A stretch of 64,000 nt of DNA from Oscillospiraceae bacterium (GCA_015064185.1 SVSS01000003.1:47791-111790); one strand, 5' to 3'. Shown: positions 24,855 to 32,892, numbered from the stretch's first letter. Notes: generated by a model not told the origin, from the sequence alone. Program-made: numbers and translations.

Positions 24855-26033
24855 TTAAAATTTTGCACGGATGTAAAAGGACTGCAGGGTAGCAAACGCT
24901 TCTTCTACCAGCGCATCAACGGGCAGGCGTTTCTCCTGCTCCTCTACCTTTGAGAGCACGGGTCGCGTTTTGGGGTGCTTGGGGGTGAACACGGTGCAGC
25001 AATCCTCAAAGGGTAAAATAGAGGTTTCAAAGGTGTCGATCATGCGCGCGATCTGCACGATCTCCTCCTTATCCATGCCAATACAGGGGCGGAATACAGG
25101 GTAGGCGGCAATCGCGTTTGTCACGTTTAATGCCTGCATGGTCTGCGAGGCGACCTGCCCAAGGCTCTCGCCCGTAATGAGTGCCTCGCACCCCTTCATG
25201 CCTGCTACCCGGTTTGCAAGACGCATCATAAAGCGGCGCAAAAGCAGAGTGAAATACTCTTCATCGCAGTGCTTGACCAGCTCCTCTTGAATGTGCGTCA
25301 GAGAAATGACGTTTACCTGCATGCTGCCCGCCCAGCGCGCCACAAGGCCCGCGAGATCCAGCACCTTCTCACGTGCCTGCTCGCTGGTGTAAGGCATGGA
25401 CTCAAAGTAAAGCGCCTCCAGCTTCACGCCGCGCTTTGCCATCATCCAGCCCGCCACGGGGGAATCAATGCCGCCCGAAAGCAGCAAAAGCCCCTTGCCG
25501 CCGGCGCCCACAGGCAAGCCGCCAGCGCCCTTAAACTGCCCTGCGTGCACATAGGCGGCGGTTTCGCGCACCTCTACGCGCACAGTAACGTCGGGGTTGT
25601 GCACGTCAACGCGCAGATGCGGCATCACGGAAAGGATCGCACCGCCCGCCTCGCGTGAGATCTCGGGCGAGGAGAGGGGGAAAGCCTTGTCAGAGCGCTT
25701 TGCCTCCACCTTAAAGGTCTTTTTGCCCGAAAGAAAGGGGGGCAAATAGGATTTTGCGGTAGAAAGGATGCTTTCCATGTTCTTTTCGGCTACTGCCGCG
25801 CGTACCACGCCCGCAATGCCAAACAGGCGCCGTGCCGCCTCAAACATGCCGTCAAGATCGGCAAATTCATCCTTAGGCTCAATATAGATCGTGCTCTGCG
25901 CCCACGTTACGCTGAAATTGCCAAAGGATGCCGCGCGAAAGCGCAGCTCCTTGCCAAGCATATCCTCAAAATAACGGCGGTTGGCGCCCTTTAATACGAT
26001 CTCGCCGTATTTACACAGTAAAATTTCCTTCAT
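24855..26033 (-). CDS. thiI: tRNA 4-thiouridine synthase / thiamine biosynthesis protein ThiI
   Basis: A 392-residue protein with a THUMP domain (residues about 60-165), a PP-loop ATPase motif LLLLSGGIDSPVAGWMM (about 180-196) and the AdTHU end with ALITGESLGQVASQT and DCCTVFTPKHPKTRP. It adenylates and thiolates U8 of tRNA and can supply sulfur for the thiazole of thiamine. There is no rhodanese domain, as usual in Gram-positives. The start at 26033 gives the family-typical MKEILLCKYGEIVLKG opening. It sits in an operon with an exonuclease and DUF2007 upstream and two COG0523 genes downstream. Confidence 0.95.
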   Translation of the reverse strand: MKEILLCKYGEIVLKGANRRYFEDMLGKELRFRAASFGNFSVTWAQSTIYIEPKDEFADLDGMFEAARRLFGIAGVVRAAVAEKNMESILSTAKSYLPPFLSGKKTFKVEAKRSDKAFPLSSPEISREAGGAILSVMPHLRVDVHNPDVTVRVEVRETAAYVHAGQFKGAGGLPVGAGGKGLLLLSGGIDSPVAGWMMAKRGVKLEALYFESMPYTSEQAREKVLDLAGLVARWAGSMQVNVISLTHIQEELVKHCDEEYFTLLLRRFMMRLANRVAGMKGCEALITGESLGQVASQTMQALNVTNAIAAYPVFRPCIGMDKEEIVQIARMIDTFETSILPFEDCCTVFTPKHPKTRPVLSKVEEQEKRLPVDALVEEAFATLQSFYIRAKF

Positions 26034-26046
26034 AGCAGCACCACCC

Positions 26047-26352
26047 TTATTCAGCGTCCTGTGTTTCGGCACCGTCGGTGCCGTAATCGCTGTCATCGCC
26101 GTCTGCGGTCAGCAGCTCTCTCGCGCGCTCCACGTGCTCCGAGGGCACGTAAATATCGGTGCCGTGCGGGTTATTGCCCATTAAAATGCGTATCGCACCG
26201 CCGCCACTGCGATCCTTTTTGAGATAGGGGATCTGCTCTTCCTTGAGCAGTGCCTCATACATGTCGACCAACAGGTCGTCATAAAGCGTGCAAAGAAGGG
26301 AGAGCCCTTCCTCGTTTAGTACGGGTTTATCAAAGCCGAAAAAAAGATCCAT
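26047..26352 (-). CDS. DUF2007 domain protein
   Basis: A 101-residue soluble protein. YDDLLVDMYEALLKEEQIPYLKKD and the DIYVPSEHVERARELL end match the small alpha-beta DUF2007 (putative signal-transducing) family, which resembles PII-like or ACT-like folds; function unknown. The C-terminus is an acidic tail. Its ATG overlaps the stop of the exonuclease gene (TAATG), indicating coupled translation. Confidence 0.75.
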   Translation of the reverse strand: MDLFFGFDKPVLNEEGLSLLCTLYDDLLVDMYEALLKEEQIPYLKKDRSGGGAIRILMGNNPHGTDIYVPSEHVERARELLTADGDDSDYGTDGAETQDAE

Positions 26353-27452
26353 TAGATAGCCTCGCTTTCAAAATAGTGGGGAAAGAGCGCTTCAAAAACC
26401 TTGCGGCACGCATCGGTGTCAGCAAGGGAGGTGTGCGCTGTGCCCGTCCAATCAAGAGAAAAATGTGTCATTGCATCGGTTAGGGAAAGGTGGGTCAGCT
26501 CAACCTCGTGCTCGTGGATGTAATGTGCAAATTCCGTGGCGCAATCAAGCAGCTTTTCGTGCATACGATCGCGCTCGGCGCGTGTTTTGTAAATGCGGCG
26601 CAAATGCGAAAAATCGGTAGAGGTGCCAAAGGCGATCAGGCGCTCGGCACGGTTAAAGATCTCAATGAGCTGCGGCGTGATATCGGCAAGCGTGGGGGCA
26701 TCCTTTACCATTTCGGGTGTAATGCCGTGGATTTTCTCGGTGCGCTTCCAGCTCTTTTGCCGCTGGGGGCGCGTGAGGGTGTGAAGTACGGTTTCTCCGT
26801 TGCCGTTGATGATGGAAACCGAGAGAATTTCATCGTGATCAAAAACCCCTGTGAGCTCAAGGTCAAAAAAGAGCACGCGGGATCTATCCATGCCGTAATA
26901 GGCAGTGCGCTTTTTATCGCCCGCCTCACGCCGCTCGGCAAGCTCGGCTTCGTAGCAGCTGCGGCAAAGCTTGGCGCGATAGCGCACGGCATCGCCGCAT
27001 TTGGCGCAGGGCAGAGGTAGGCGGCGGCAGGCGGCGCGGTCGTAAAGCTCTACACGCTCACCGCTTTTTTTGACATAATACGCGACAGGCGCCTCGGTCG
27101 GCTCATAGTACATGCGCACCAGCACCTCGGTGGGGAAAAGCCCCTGTGCCGCGGCTTGACGGGCGCTGACACGGCGCATCTCACCCGCGGGAGCGGGGGG
27201 CTTGTCCGCGGGCGCGGTATCCGAAAGCTTTCTGCCGTATTTGTAATTTGCAGGAGCTTCCTTTACCTTGCTTGGGTCAAAATAATAGGTGAAGGTGCCA
27301 TCCTCTTTGGCGGTGCGCGCGGCGGGTGAGCCTATGGGCACCAGACGCATGCGCCGTAGGCTATCCTCGCTCAGCAGATGGCGGCGCGCCGCCTCGGCGG
27401 CGTCAATGAGGGGCACGGTATTCTTTTTTGCTTCGGTCAAAACCATATCCAT
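26352..27452 (-). CDS. DEDD 3'-5' exonuclease-like protein with zinc ribbon
   Basis: A 366-residue protein. The C-terminal 190 residues form a DnaQ-like exonuclease: Exo I VLFFDLELTG (Asp/Glu pair), Exo II AFGTSTDFSHLRR, and Exo III HTSLADTDAC (Asp with preceding His). Upstream is a CAKCGDAVRYRAKLCRSC zinc ribbon at about residues 155-172 and an N-terminal basic region with no recognised domain. It may trim RNA or DNA. It is first in the five-gene operon, and the promoter at 27480-27508 drives it. The start at 27452 follows AAAGGGGG. Confidence 0.78.
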   Translation of the reverse strand: MDMVLTEAKKNTVPLIDAAEAARRHLLSEDSLRRMRLVPIGSPAARTAKEDGTFTYYFDPSKVKEAPANYKYGRKLSDTAPADKPPAPAGEMRRVSARQAAAQGLFPTEVLVRMYYEPTEAPVAYYVKKSGERVELYDRAACRRLPLPCAKCGDAVRYRAKLCRSCYEAELAERREAGDKKRTAYYGMDRSRVLFFDLELTGVFDHDEILSVSIINGNGETVLHTLTRPQRQKSWKRTEKIHGITPEMVKDAPTLADITPQLIEIFNRAERLIAFGTSTDFSHLRRIYKTRAERDRMHEKLLDCATEFAHYIHEHEVELTHLSLTDAMTHFSLDWTGTAHTSLADTDACRKVFEALFPHYFESEAI

Positions 27453-27479
27453 AAGCCCCCCTTTCGATTTATCCTTATT

Positions 27480-27508
27480 ATTATAACATATTATTATTGT
27501 AATTACAA
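27480..27508 (-). promoter_or_regulatory. Promoter of the exonuclease-thiI-cobW operon
   Basis: TTGTAA-N17-TATAAT on the minus strand, 27 bp before the start codon. Confidence 0.7.
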
Positions 27509-27632
27509 GAAGCAATAGAAAAAACCGTGCCCAAAAAGACCACATGTCGTGCACTCTTTTTCTTTTTCGACACGGTTTGCATACAATGAAAGGGAGGGAT
27601 ACCGGAAAAACGGTGCGCGGTGATTAAAGGCG

Positions 27633-27673
27633 CGCCAAGGGGTAAAATAATAGCATCAAAGGCGCCCTTGGCG
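27633..27673 (+). promoter_or_regulatory. Inverted repeat in the mazF leader
   Basis: CGCCAAGGG and CCCTTGGCG form a perfect 9-bp inverted repeat around a 23-nt AT-rich loop, ending 12 nt before the mazF ribosome binding site. It could be an operator or an mRNA hairpin. Confidence 0.5.
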
Positions 27674-27698
27674 TGTTATGAAATTGGAGGAGAGTAGG

Positions 27699-28214
27699 AT
27701 GATCAGTGTGAAGCGCGGTGATATATATTATGCGGATCTGAGCCCTGTTGTGGGGTCGGAGCAGGGAGGGGTGCGCCCCGTTTTGATCATACAAAACGAC
27801 GTTGGAAACAAATACAGTCCCACGGTAATTGCGGCAGCCATTACCTCACGTATGGGAAAAACAAAGCTACCCACACATATTGATATTTATGCCGAGCGCG
27901 CAGGGCTCGCGCGAGATTCGGTGGTGCTTCTCGAACAGGTACGTACACTTGATAAGCGCAGATTGCGCGAAAAAATGGGGCATCTTGATGAGGAGATCAT
28001 GCTGGAGATCGACAATGCCATTGCCGTGAGTCTTGGGCTTTTGCCGCACGGCGCACGCTTGCCCGCGCGCCCCTCAACTGTGGCTCCGATGCCCTCTTTT
28101 GGCACCTATACCGTGCCGCCTGCTGCCGTGGCAAGCATGGAGAACGCCCCTGCCGCTGCGGCAAGGGCTGGCGATGAGGCAGAGAAAACGGGGCAGGGGG
28201 GAGCGATGGGATAA
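27699..28214 (+). CDS. MazF/PemK family endoribonuclease toxin with C-terminal extension
   Basis: A 171-residue protein. Residues 1-117 are a full MazF domain: [31 protein letters not shown], then [10 protein letters not shown], and [13 protein letters not shown], close to the B. subtilis EndoA length of 116. The last 54 residues are Ala/Pro-rich and have no counterpart in the core family. MazF cuts single-stranded RNA at short motifs. No mazE-like gene is present upstream, where a divergent exonuclease operon begins, or downstream. The start at 27699 lies 8 nt after GGAGG; an upstream ATG overlaps that site. Confidence 0.88.
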   Translation: MISVKRGDIYYADLSPVVGSEQGGVRPVLIIQNDVGNKYSPTVIAAAITSRMGKTKLPTHIDIYAERAGLARDSVVLLEQVRTLDKRRLREKMGHLDEEIMLEIDNAIAVSLGLLPHGARLPARPSTVAPMPSFGTYTVPPAAVASMENAPAAAARAGDEAEKTGQGGAMG

Positions 28215-28280
28215 CGAGGATCCTTTTTCTTGTTGCCGCTACCGCCGGTGGCGAAAGTTTCACTTTTTTTGGAAAAGCTA

Positions 28281-28309
28281 TTGATTTTTAACGCTATTTT
28301 CAGTATAAT
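28281..28309 (+). promoter_or_regulatory. Sigma-A promoter of the aldolase gene
   Basis: TTGATT-N17-TATAAT, 37 bp before the start codon. Confidence 0.75.
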
Positions 28310-28346
28310 AATAGGTGGAATATTTATATTGTAAGGAGATATAAGC

Positions 28347-29306
28347 ATGGCTCTTGTTACAACCAAGGAAATGTTTAAGAAAGCATACGAGGGCAAATAT
28401 GCCATCGGTGCCTTTAACATTAACAACATGGAGATCATTCAGGCGATCACCGAGGCTGCCGCAGAGGAAAAATCGCCCGTTATTTTGCAGGTATCTGCAG
28501 GTGCGCGCAAATATGCAAAGCACGCCTATCTGATGGCGCTTGCAAAGGCAGCGGTTGAGGATAGCGGGGTGGATCTTGCGCTTCATCTTGACCACGGTGC
28601 AGATTTTGAGGTCTGCAAGTCCTGCATTGACGGTGGCTTTACCTCTGTTATGATCGATGGCTCGCATCACAGCTTTGAGGATAACATTGCGCTGACCAAA
28701 AAGGTTGTAGAATACGCACACGCACACGGCGTTGTGGTTGAGGGTGAGCTTGGCGTGCTTGCAGGCGTTGAGGATGACGTTGTGGCAGAGCACTCCTCCT
28801 ATACCCGCCCTGAGGAGGTTGAGGAGTTTGTTTCCCGCACGGGTGTTGACTCGCTTGCCATTTCTATCGGCACCTCTCACGGCGCATACAAGTTTACTGC
28901 AAAGCAGTGCACCAGAAACGAGCAGGGCATTCTCGTGCCCCCGCCCCTTCGCTTTGATATCCTTGCGGAGATCGAAAAGCGCCTGCCCGGCTTCCCCATC
29001 GTTTTGCACGGCGCGTCCTCTGTGGCACAGGAGTGCGTAAAGGAGATCAATGCACTTGGTGGCAAGCTGCCCGATGCTGTGGGTATTCCCGAGGAGCAGC
29101 TCCGTCAGGCGGCAGGCATGGCTGTTTGTAAGATCAATATCGACTCCGACATCCGTCTTGCGATGACCGCAGGCATCCGCCGCGTATTTGCAAACGAGCC
29201 CGGTGTATTTGACCCCCGCGGTTACCTTACGGTTGCACGTGCCGAGGTCAAGAAGATGGTACAGCATAAGATCAAGAATGTGCTGGGCTCCTCTAACACG
29301 CTGTAA
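28347..29306 (+). CDS. fba: Class II fructose-bisphosphate aldolase
   Basis: A 319-residue class II (zinc) aldolase: IGAFNINNMEIIQAI opening, LHLDHGADFEVCKSCIDGGFTSVMIDGSHH with the zinc/catalytic residues, EGELGVLAGVEDD, GTSHGAYK and VLHGASSV motifs, and the NIDSDIRLA phosphate loop. It interconverts fructose 1,6-bisphosphate with DHAP and glyceraldehyde 3-phosphate. It is monocistronic with its own promoter and a strong AAGGAG site. Confidence 0.95.
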   Translation: MALVTTKEMFKKAYEGKYAIGAFNINNMEIIQAITEAAAEEKSPVILQVSAGARKYAKHAYLMALAKAAVEDSGVDLALHLDHGADFEVCKSCIDGGFTSVMIDGSHHSFEDNIALTKKVVEYAHAHGVVVEGELGVLAGVEDDVVAEHSSYTRPEEVEEFVSRTGVDSLAISIGTSHGAYKFTAKQCTRNEQGILVPPPLRFDILAEIEKRLPGFPIVLHGASSVAQECVKEINALGGKLPDAVGIPEEQLRQAAGMAVCKINIDSDIRLAMTAGIRRVFANEPGVFDPRGYLTVARAEVKKMVQHKIKNVLGSSNTL

Positions 29307-29317
29307 GAAAATAAAAG

Positions 29318-29410
29318 AAAAAGAGGTCCTTGCGACTTGCACTTCGTATAACGGCGTAAATTGGTTTTCAATTTTCCGCGAACTGTGCACGCCGTATGCG
29401 ACCTCTTTTT
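29318..29410 (+). terminator. Long hairpin after fba, likely terminator
   Basis: AAAAAGAGGTC and GACCTCTTTTT pair exactly at the ends of a 93-nt segment that has further internal complementarity (TGCAC/GTGCA). The final T-run suits termination; the size suggests a small repeat element has been recruited. Confidence 0.5.
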
Positions 29411-29424
29411 CATAGGAGTGAGAA

Positions 29425-30174
29425 ATGAAACATATTGAAAATCACACCGTGCGCTGGCATGATACCGATGCCATGCGCGAAATGCGCCCCTCGGCGCTCC
29501 TCGCGCTCATGCAGGAAACCAGCAATCTGCAATTTGTGGCGGCGGGGCAGTCGCTTGACGCGATCCGCGATAAAGAGGGTGTAGGCTTTATTTTGAGTCG
29601 CATATCCTTTGATATCTTGCGTCCTCTTACGGCATTTGAAAAAATAAGGGTGGAAACCTTTACCTGCAAGGGGCACGGCTATACCTTTCCGCGTGGCTTT
29701 GAGGTCTTTTGCGGCGAGGAGTTAGTGGCACGCTGTCACTCGCTCTGGGCGCTGGTGCGCGTGGGGGACCGTGCGCTTGTTTCGTGTGAAAACTTTGTGC
29801 TTTCCTTTGGCGATGAGCCCGAGCTTTCAACCGACACGCCTGTGCGCTTTCGCGTGCCGCGTGATCTTGCGTTTGGGGCGGTGGGCGAGCGCCGCATCAC
29901 CTTTGCCGATCTTGACTATAACATGCACATGAATAATACCAAATACCCCGATATGGTGTGCGATTTTTTGCCCGATCCCGCAAATTTGCGCGTGGTGGGT
30001 ATGTCGCTTGCCTACTATCGCGAGGCAGCCTTTGGTGACACGCTCGCCGTGGAGCGTGCCGACGGCGGGGACGGCGTTTATTATTTCAGAACAAAAAAGG
30101 ATGATGCCGTTTGCCTTGAGGCAATGGTCAGGACCGCGCCGCGCGATAACAAAATCAAAGACGAGTTTTTTTAA
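29425..30174 (+). CDS. Acyl-ACP thioesterase
   Basis: A 249-residue double hot-dog protein. The first half has MRPSALLALMQETSNLQFVAAGQSLD and GFILSRISFDILRPL, the second the active-site motif FADLDYNMHMNNTKYPDMV (Asn, His and neighbouring residues), as in bacterial FatA/FatB-like thioesterases. It releases fatty acids from acyl-ACP, ending chain elongation. No fatty-acid synthesis genes are adjacent. A clear terminator follows. Confidence 0.9.
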   Translation: MKHIENHTVRWHDTDAMREMRPSALLALMQETSNLQFVAAGQSLDAIRDKEGVGFILSRISFDILRPLTAFEKIRVETFTCKGHGYTFPRGFEVFCGEELVARCHSLWALVRVGDRALVSCENFVLSFGDEPELSTDTPVRFRVPRDLAFGAVGERRITFADLDYNMHMNNTKYPDMVCDFLPDPANLRVVGMSLAYYREAAFGDTLAVERADGGDGVYYFRTKKDDAVCLEAMVRTAPRDNKIKDEFF

Positions 30175-30185
30175 TGATGACAGAA

Positions 30186-30216
30186 AAAATCCTGCACAGC
30201 TTTGTGCAGGATTTTT
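30186..30216. terminator. Intrinsic terminator between convergent genes
   Basis: AAAATCCTGCACA pairs with TGTGCAGGATTTT, with A- and T-runs on the two sides; serves the thioesterase and the convergent DUF4177 gene. Confidence 0.85.
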
Positions 30217-30235
30217 GACTATGGGTAACGATTAT

Positions 30236-30445
30236 TTACATGCTTATTTTTTCGAATACCATTGTAGCCTGAATGCGGTCGCCGCCAAGCAGCCCTTTGC
30301 TGCCGGAAGCGGCTGTGCTGATGGTGTGCAGTCGGTATCCTTTTGCCGCCTGTGTGTTGATTACATTTTCTAGTTGTGTCAAGTTCCCGGAACCTGTGCC
30401 GATCAGTTTTTCTTTAAGCACGACCTGCAAAACGACGTATTGCAT
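30236..30445 (-). CDS. DUF4177 domain protein
   Basis: A 69-residue protein with the full DUF4177 pattern: YVVLQVVLKEKLIGTGSGNLTQLENVINTQAAKGYRLHTIST, then GLLGGDRIQATMVFEK. The family is a small alpha-beta fold of unknown function, common in Bacillota. It is transcribed from a perfect consensus promoter and is divergent from a small XRE regulator; a palindrome in between is a candidate shared operator. Confidence 0.85.
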   Translation of the reverse strand: MQYVVLQVVLKEKLIGTGSGNLTQLENVINTQAAKGYRLHTISTAASGSKGLLGGDRIQATMVFEKISM

Positions 30446-30473
30446 ATACTGTCCTCCGCTATAAAAAAGATTA

Positions 30474-30495
30474 TTTGCTCCTATACGGGAGCAAA
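30474..30495. promoter_or_regulatory. Palindromic candidate operator between DUF4177 and XRE genes
   Basis: TTTGCTCC-TATACG-GGAGCAAA, an 8-6-8 perfect inverted repeat, lies directly downstream of the DUF4177 -10 box and within the spacer of a possible plus-strand promoter (TTGCTC-N18-TATTAT) for the XRE gene. Confidence 0.6.
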
Positions 30496-30499
30496 ATGT

Positions 30500-30528
30500 A
30501 TTATAACATAGATTTATAATAATGTCAA
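30500..30528 (-). promoter_or_regulatory. Consensus sigma-A promoter of the DUF4177 gene
   Basis: TTGACA-N17-TATAAT on the minus strand. Confidence 0.85.
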
Positions 30529-30564
30529 TAGGTTGTTCTTAAATAAGTACAAAGGACAGGCGTA

Positions 30565-30798
30565 ATGAATATAAGTATAGAAAAACAAATCGGAAAAAAC
30601 ATTCGACGTTTGCGGAAACGTTGTGGGCTGACACAAGAAATAATGGCAGCAAGATTGCAAATCGCAGGGTGTGACATTACGCGCAGTGCGGTTGCGAAAA
30701 TAGAGAGTGGGCAACGCCATTTGTACGCAGATGAACTGATATTAATTAAAAATATATTGAACACGACCTATGATGAATTGTTGACAGTTGCCAAATAA
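30565..30798 (+). CDS. Small XRE-family transcriptional regulator
   Basis: A 77-residue protein consisting of a single helix-turn-helix domain (IGKNIRRLRKRCGLTQEIMAARLQIAGCDITRSAVAKIESGQRHLYADELILIKNIL). The DITRSAVAKIESGQR recognition region is common in small clostridial and phage regulators. It is divergent from DUF4177 and likely autoregulatory through the intergenic palindrome. Start after AAAGGA. Confidence 0.88.
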   Translation: MNISIEKQIGKNIRRLRKRCGLTQEIMAARLQIAGCDITRSAVAKIESGQRHLYADELILIKNILNTTYDELLTVAK

Positions 30799-30799
30799 C

Positions 30800-30866
30800 A
30801 AAAATCCCTCGCACCGATGAACAAGTCCGTCTTTCACAGACCTGTTTATAGTGCGGGGATTTTTTA
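30800..30866 (+). terminator. Terminator of the XRE gene
   Basis: AAAATCCCTCGCAC pairs imperfectly with GTGCGGGGATTTT, followed by T-run; an inner AACAAGTCCGT/ACAGACCTGTT stem extends the hairpin. Confidence 0.7.
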
Positions 30867-30870
30867 ATTA

Positions 30871-30916
30871 TTATTTACCCATCATGATCTCGGAAATGGT
30901 GTCAAGCACCGTTTGG
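30871..30916 (-). pseudogene. Fragment of the 3' end of a Bfd-like ferredoxin gene
   Basis: This 46-bp stretch repeats the end of the gene at 32893-33093: the first 28 bp are identical and 14 of the next 18 match. Read on the minus strand it encodes QTVLDTISEIMMGK and a stop, against QKVLDVISEIMMGK in the intact gene. No start or cysteine motif remains. Confidence 0.75.
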
Positions 30917-30921
30917 GCGCT

Positions 30922-31920
30922 TTATTTGAGCGCGATCTCATCGATCATGGCAAGCTCTTCTTTAGTGAAAGGAGCCGAGTTCATGGCGCCAAGGTTATCC
31001 AGTATCTGCGACGGCTTTGATGCGCCGATCAAAACGCTTGTAACCTCCTCGCGACGCAAGACCCAAGCAAGTGCCATTTGCGCAAGGCTCTGACCTCTTT
31101 CTTGGGCGATGGCGTTTAACGCGCGAATTTGATCGAGCTTTTCTTCGGTTAAATTCGTTTCTTTCAAGAAAATACCGCTTGTGCGAACGCGGCTGTCTGA
31201 GGGAACTCCGTCAATATAACGGTTGGTAAGAAGGCCTTGTGCAAGGGGGCTGAAAACGATAACGCCCTTACGCTCGTTTCGAGCTGTGTCTAAAAGGCCG
31301 TTTGCCTCTGCCTTGCGGTCGAAAATCGAATAACGGTTTTGATTTATCACAAACGGGCAACGCATATCACGTAGGATCGCCGCCGCGCGCGCCATGGTTT
31401 CTCCGTCATAGTTAGAAAGCCCCGCATAAAGCGCCTTGCCGCTTTTCACGGCCTGATCAAGCGCGCCCATGGTTTCCTCAAGGGGGGTGTCGGGGTCGGG
31501 ACGGTGATGGTAAAAAATATCAACGTAATCAAGCCCCAGGCGCTTCAGGCTTGCATCAAGGCTGGAAAGCAGATACTTTCTGCTGCCAAAGTCACCGTAA
31601 GGGCCATCCTGCATACGATAGCCTGCCTTTGTGCTAATGATCATTTCGTCACGGTAGGCGTGCATATCCTCGCGGAGTATTTTTCCAAAGTTTTCTTCCG
31701 CACTGCCAAGCGCGGGGCGGCCATAGTTGTTGGCAATGTCAAAATGCGTAATGCCGTTATCAAAGGCAGTAAAGCACATTGCCCGCATGTTTTCGTAGTT
31801 GTCATTTGCGCCAAAATTGTGCCACAGACCAAGCGATACAGCAGGGAGCTTTAGCCCGCTTTCCCCGCATTTGTTGTATTTCATGTTGTCGTATCTTTCT
31901 TTCGATGCAATGTATGCCAT
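30922..31920 (-). CDS. Aldo-keto reductase, glyceraldehyde-3-phosphate reductase (YghZ)-like
   Basis: A 332-residue AKR. The catalytic tetrad is visible as FDIANNYG (Asp, Tyr), STKAGYR (Lys) and YHHRPDP (His). The RMQDGPYGDFGSRKYLLSSLDASLKRLGLDYVDIF region is characteristic of the YghZ/GPR branch, which reduces L-glyceraldehyde 3-phosphate and methylglyoxal with NADPH. It lies 15 bp after an SDR gene, in a two-gene operon. The substrate assignment is by subfamily motif only. Confidence 0.88.
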   Translation of the reverse strand: MAYIASKERYDNMKYNKCGESGLKLPAVSLGLWHNFGANDNYENMRAMCFTAFDNGITHFDIANNYGRPALGSAEENFGKILREDMHAYRDEMIISTKAGYRMQDGPYGDFGSRKYLLSSLDASLKRLGLDYVDIFYHHRPDPDTPLEETMGALDQAVKSGKALYAGLSNYDGETMARAAAILRDMRCPFVINQNRYSIFDRKAEANGLLDTARNERKGVIVFSPLAQGLLTNRYIDGVPSDSRVRTSGIFLKETNLTEEKLDQIRALNAIAQERGQSLAQMALAWVLRREEVTSVLIGASKPSQILDNLGAMNSAPFTKEELAMIDEIALK

Positions 31921-31935
31921 AATGCTTCTCCGTTT

Positions 31936-32688
31936 CTAGTTTTTCTTGTTAGCCGCAGGGCTTGTGGGTTCGATTCCCGTGCGGCTAAGCAACCAGCCGT
32001 GATCTCCGTGATAGATCATTTGCTTTGTCATGCCGCCGTCGATGCAGATGTTTTCGCCTGTGATAAATCCTGCCATATCCGAGCAAAGATACAGCACCAT
32101 GTTGGCGATGTCTGGCGGATTTCCAACTCTGCCCGAGGGCTGCTGTATCGCATCCGCGCCCTCATATACGGTGTAGCTGTTGTCTATCCAGCCGGGCGAG
32201 ATCGAATTGACACGCACCTTGCCGGAAAAGCTTACCGCCATGGCGTGTGTAAGAGCAGAAATGCCGCCCTTTGCCGCTGTATAGCCTTCGGTTTCGGGTT
32301 GACTCATTCTATCGCGCGAGGAGGATATATTTACGATAGCAGCCTGCTTATTAAAGTGCGGCGCAAAGAGCTTTGAGAGGTAAAAGGGTGCGGTAACACC
32401 AACCTTTTGCGCGTATTCAAAGTCCTCATAACTGCCGTTTGTAATGCCGCAGGACTTGGGCGCGGCATTGTTGATGAGATAGTCGACGTGCCCAAAGTCG
32501 GAAATCACTTTTTTTGCAAAACGTTCCAGCGTTTCCTTGTCGGCAAGGTCGCCAACAAAATAATCGTTCGGGAGCAGGTCGATCACGCAAACAGTCGCAC
32601 CTGCCTCACGGAATTTTTCTGATATGCACTTTCCAATGCCCCGCGCACCGCCGGTTACGACGACAACCTTGTTTTTAAAATCAAACAT
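31936..32688 (-). CDS. SDR family oxidoreductase with tRNA-derived C-terminus
   Basis: A 250-residue short-chain dehydrogenase: VVVTGGARGIGKCISEKF at the N-terminus, INNAAP strand, catalytic YTAAKGGISAL and the typical late NICIDGGMTKQMIYH. The normal family end would be near GDHGW. The last 20 or so codons (LLSRTGIEPTSPAANKKN) are the antisense reading of a tRNA-like sequence at 31949-31988, so the 3' end of the gene has been replaced or extended by recombination. It precedes the AKR gene in an operon; the substrate is unknown. Confidence 0.87.
   Translation of the reverse strand: MFDFKNKVVVVTGGARGIGKCISEKFREAGATVCVIDLLPNDYFVGDLADKETLERFAKKVISDFGHVDYLINNAAPKSCGITNGSYEDFEYAQKVGVTAPFYLSKLFAPHFNKQAAIVNISSSRDRMSQPETEGYTAAKGGISALTHAMAVSFSGKVRVNSISPGWIDNSYTVYEGADAIQQPSGRVGNPPDIANMVLYLCSDMAGFITGENICIDGGMTKQMIYHGDHGWLLSRTGIEPTSPAANKKN
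31949..31988 (+). other. tRNA remnant (T-arm and acceptor strand), possible attachment-site scar
   Basis: GTGGG-TTCGATT-CCCGT is a perfect T-arm (loop TTCRANY, closing G-C), followed by GCGGCTAA. TTAGCCGC lies just upstream and pairs with it over 8 bp; alternatively AGCC-GCAG-GGCT reads as a class II variable arm. D and anticodon arms are missing. Confidence 0.6.
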
Positions 32689-32844
32689 ATTATTTACCTC
32701 TTGTGTATGTCTTTACTCTTTTATATCAAATGAAATATTGGCGCGATCCTTTTGATCGTGTTTTTCACAGCTTGTCTATTGTGATAGCCTGACTCCATTA
32801 TATGATAAAGCGGGTAGGATTTCAATAGAGTTGCGCCAAAATGT

Positions 32845-32876
32845 AAAAAAGGGGAGAGCGATTCCATCGCTCTCCC
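32845..32876 (-). terminator. Intrinsic terminator after the Bfd-like gene
   Basis: GGGAGAGCGAT-GGA-ATCGCTCTCCC on the minus strand followed by C and six T. Confidence 0.85.
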
Positions 32877-32892
32877 TTTAAAATTGTATGGT

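Noticed and set aside
31949..31988. A functional tRNA gene
   Set aside because: No D-arm or anticodon arm exists around the T-arm, so it cannot be a complete tRNA.
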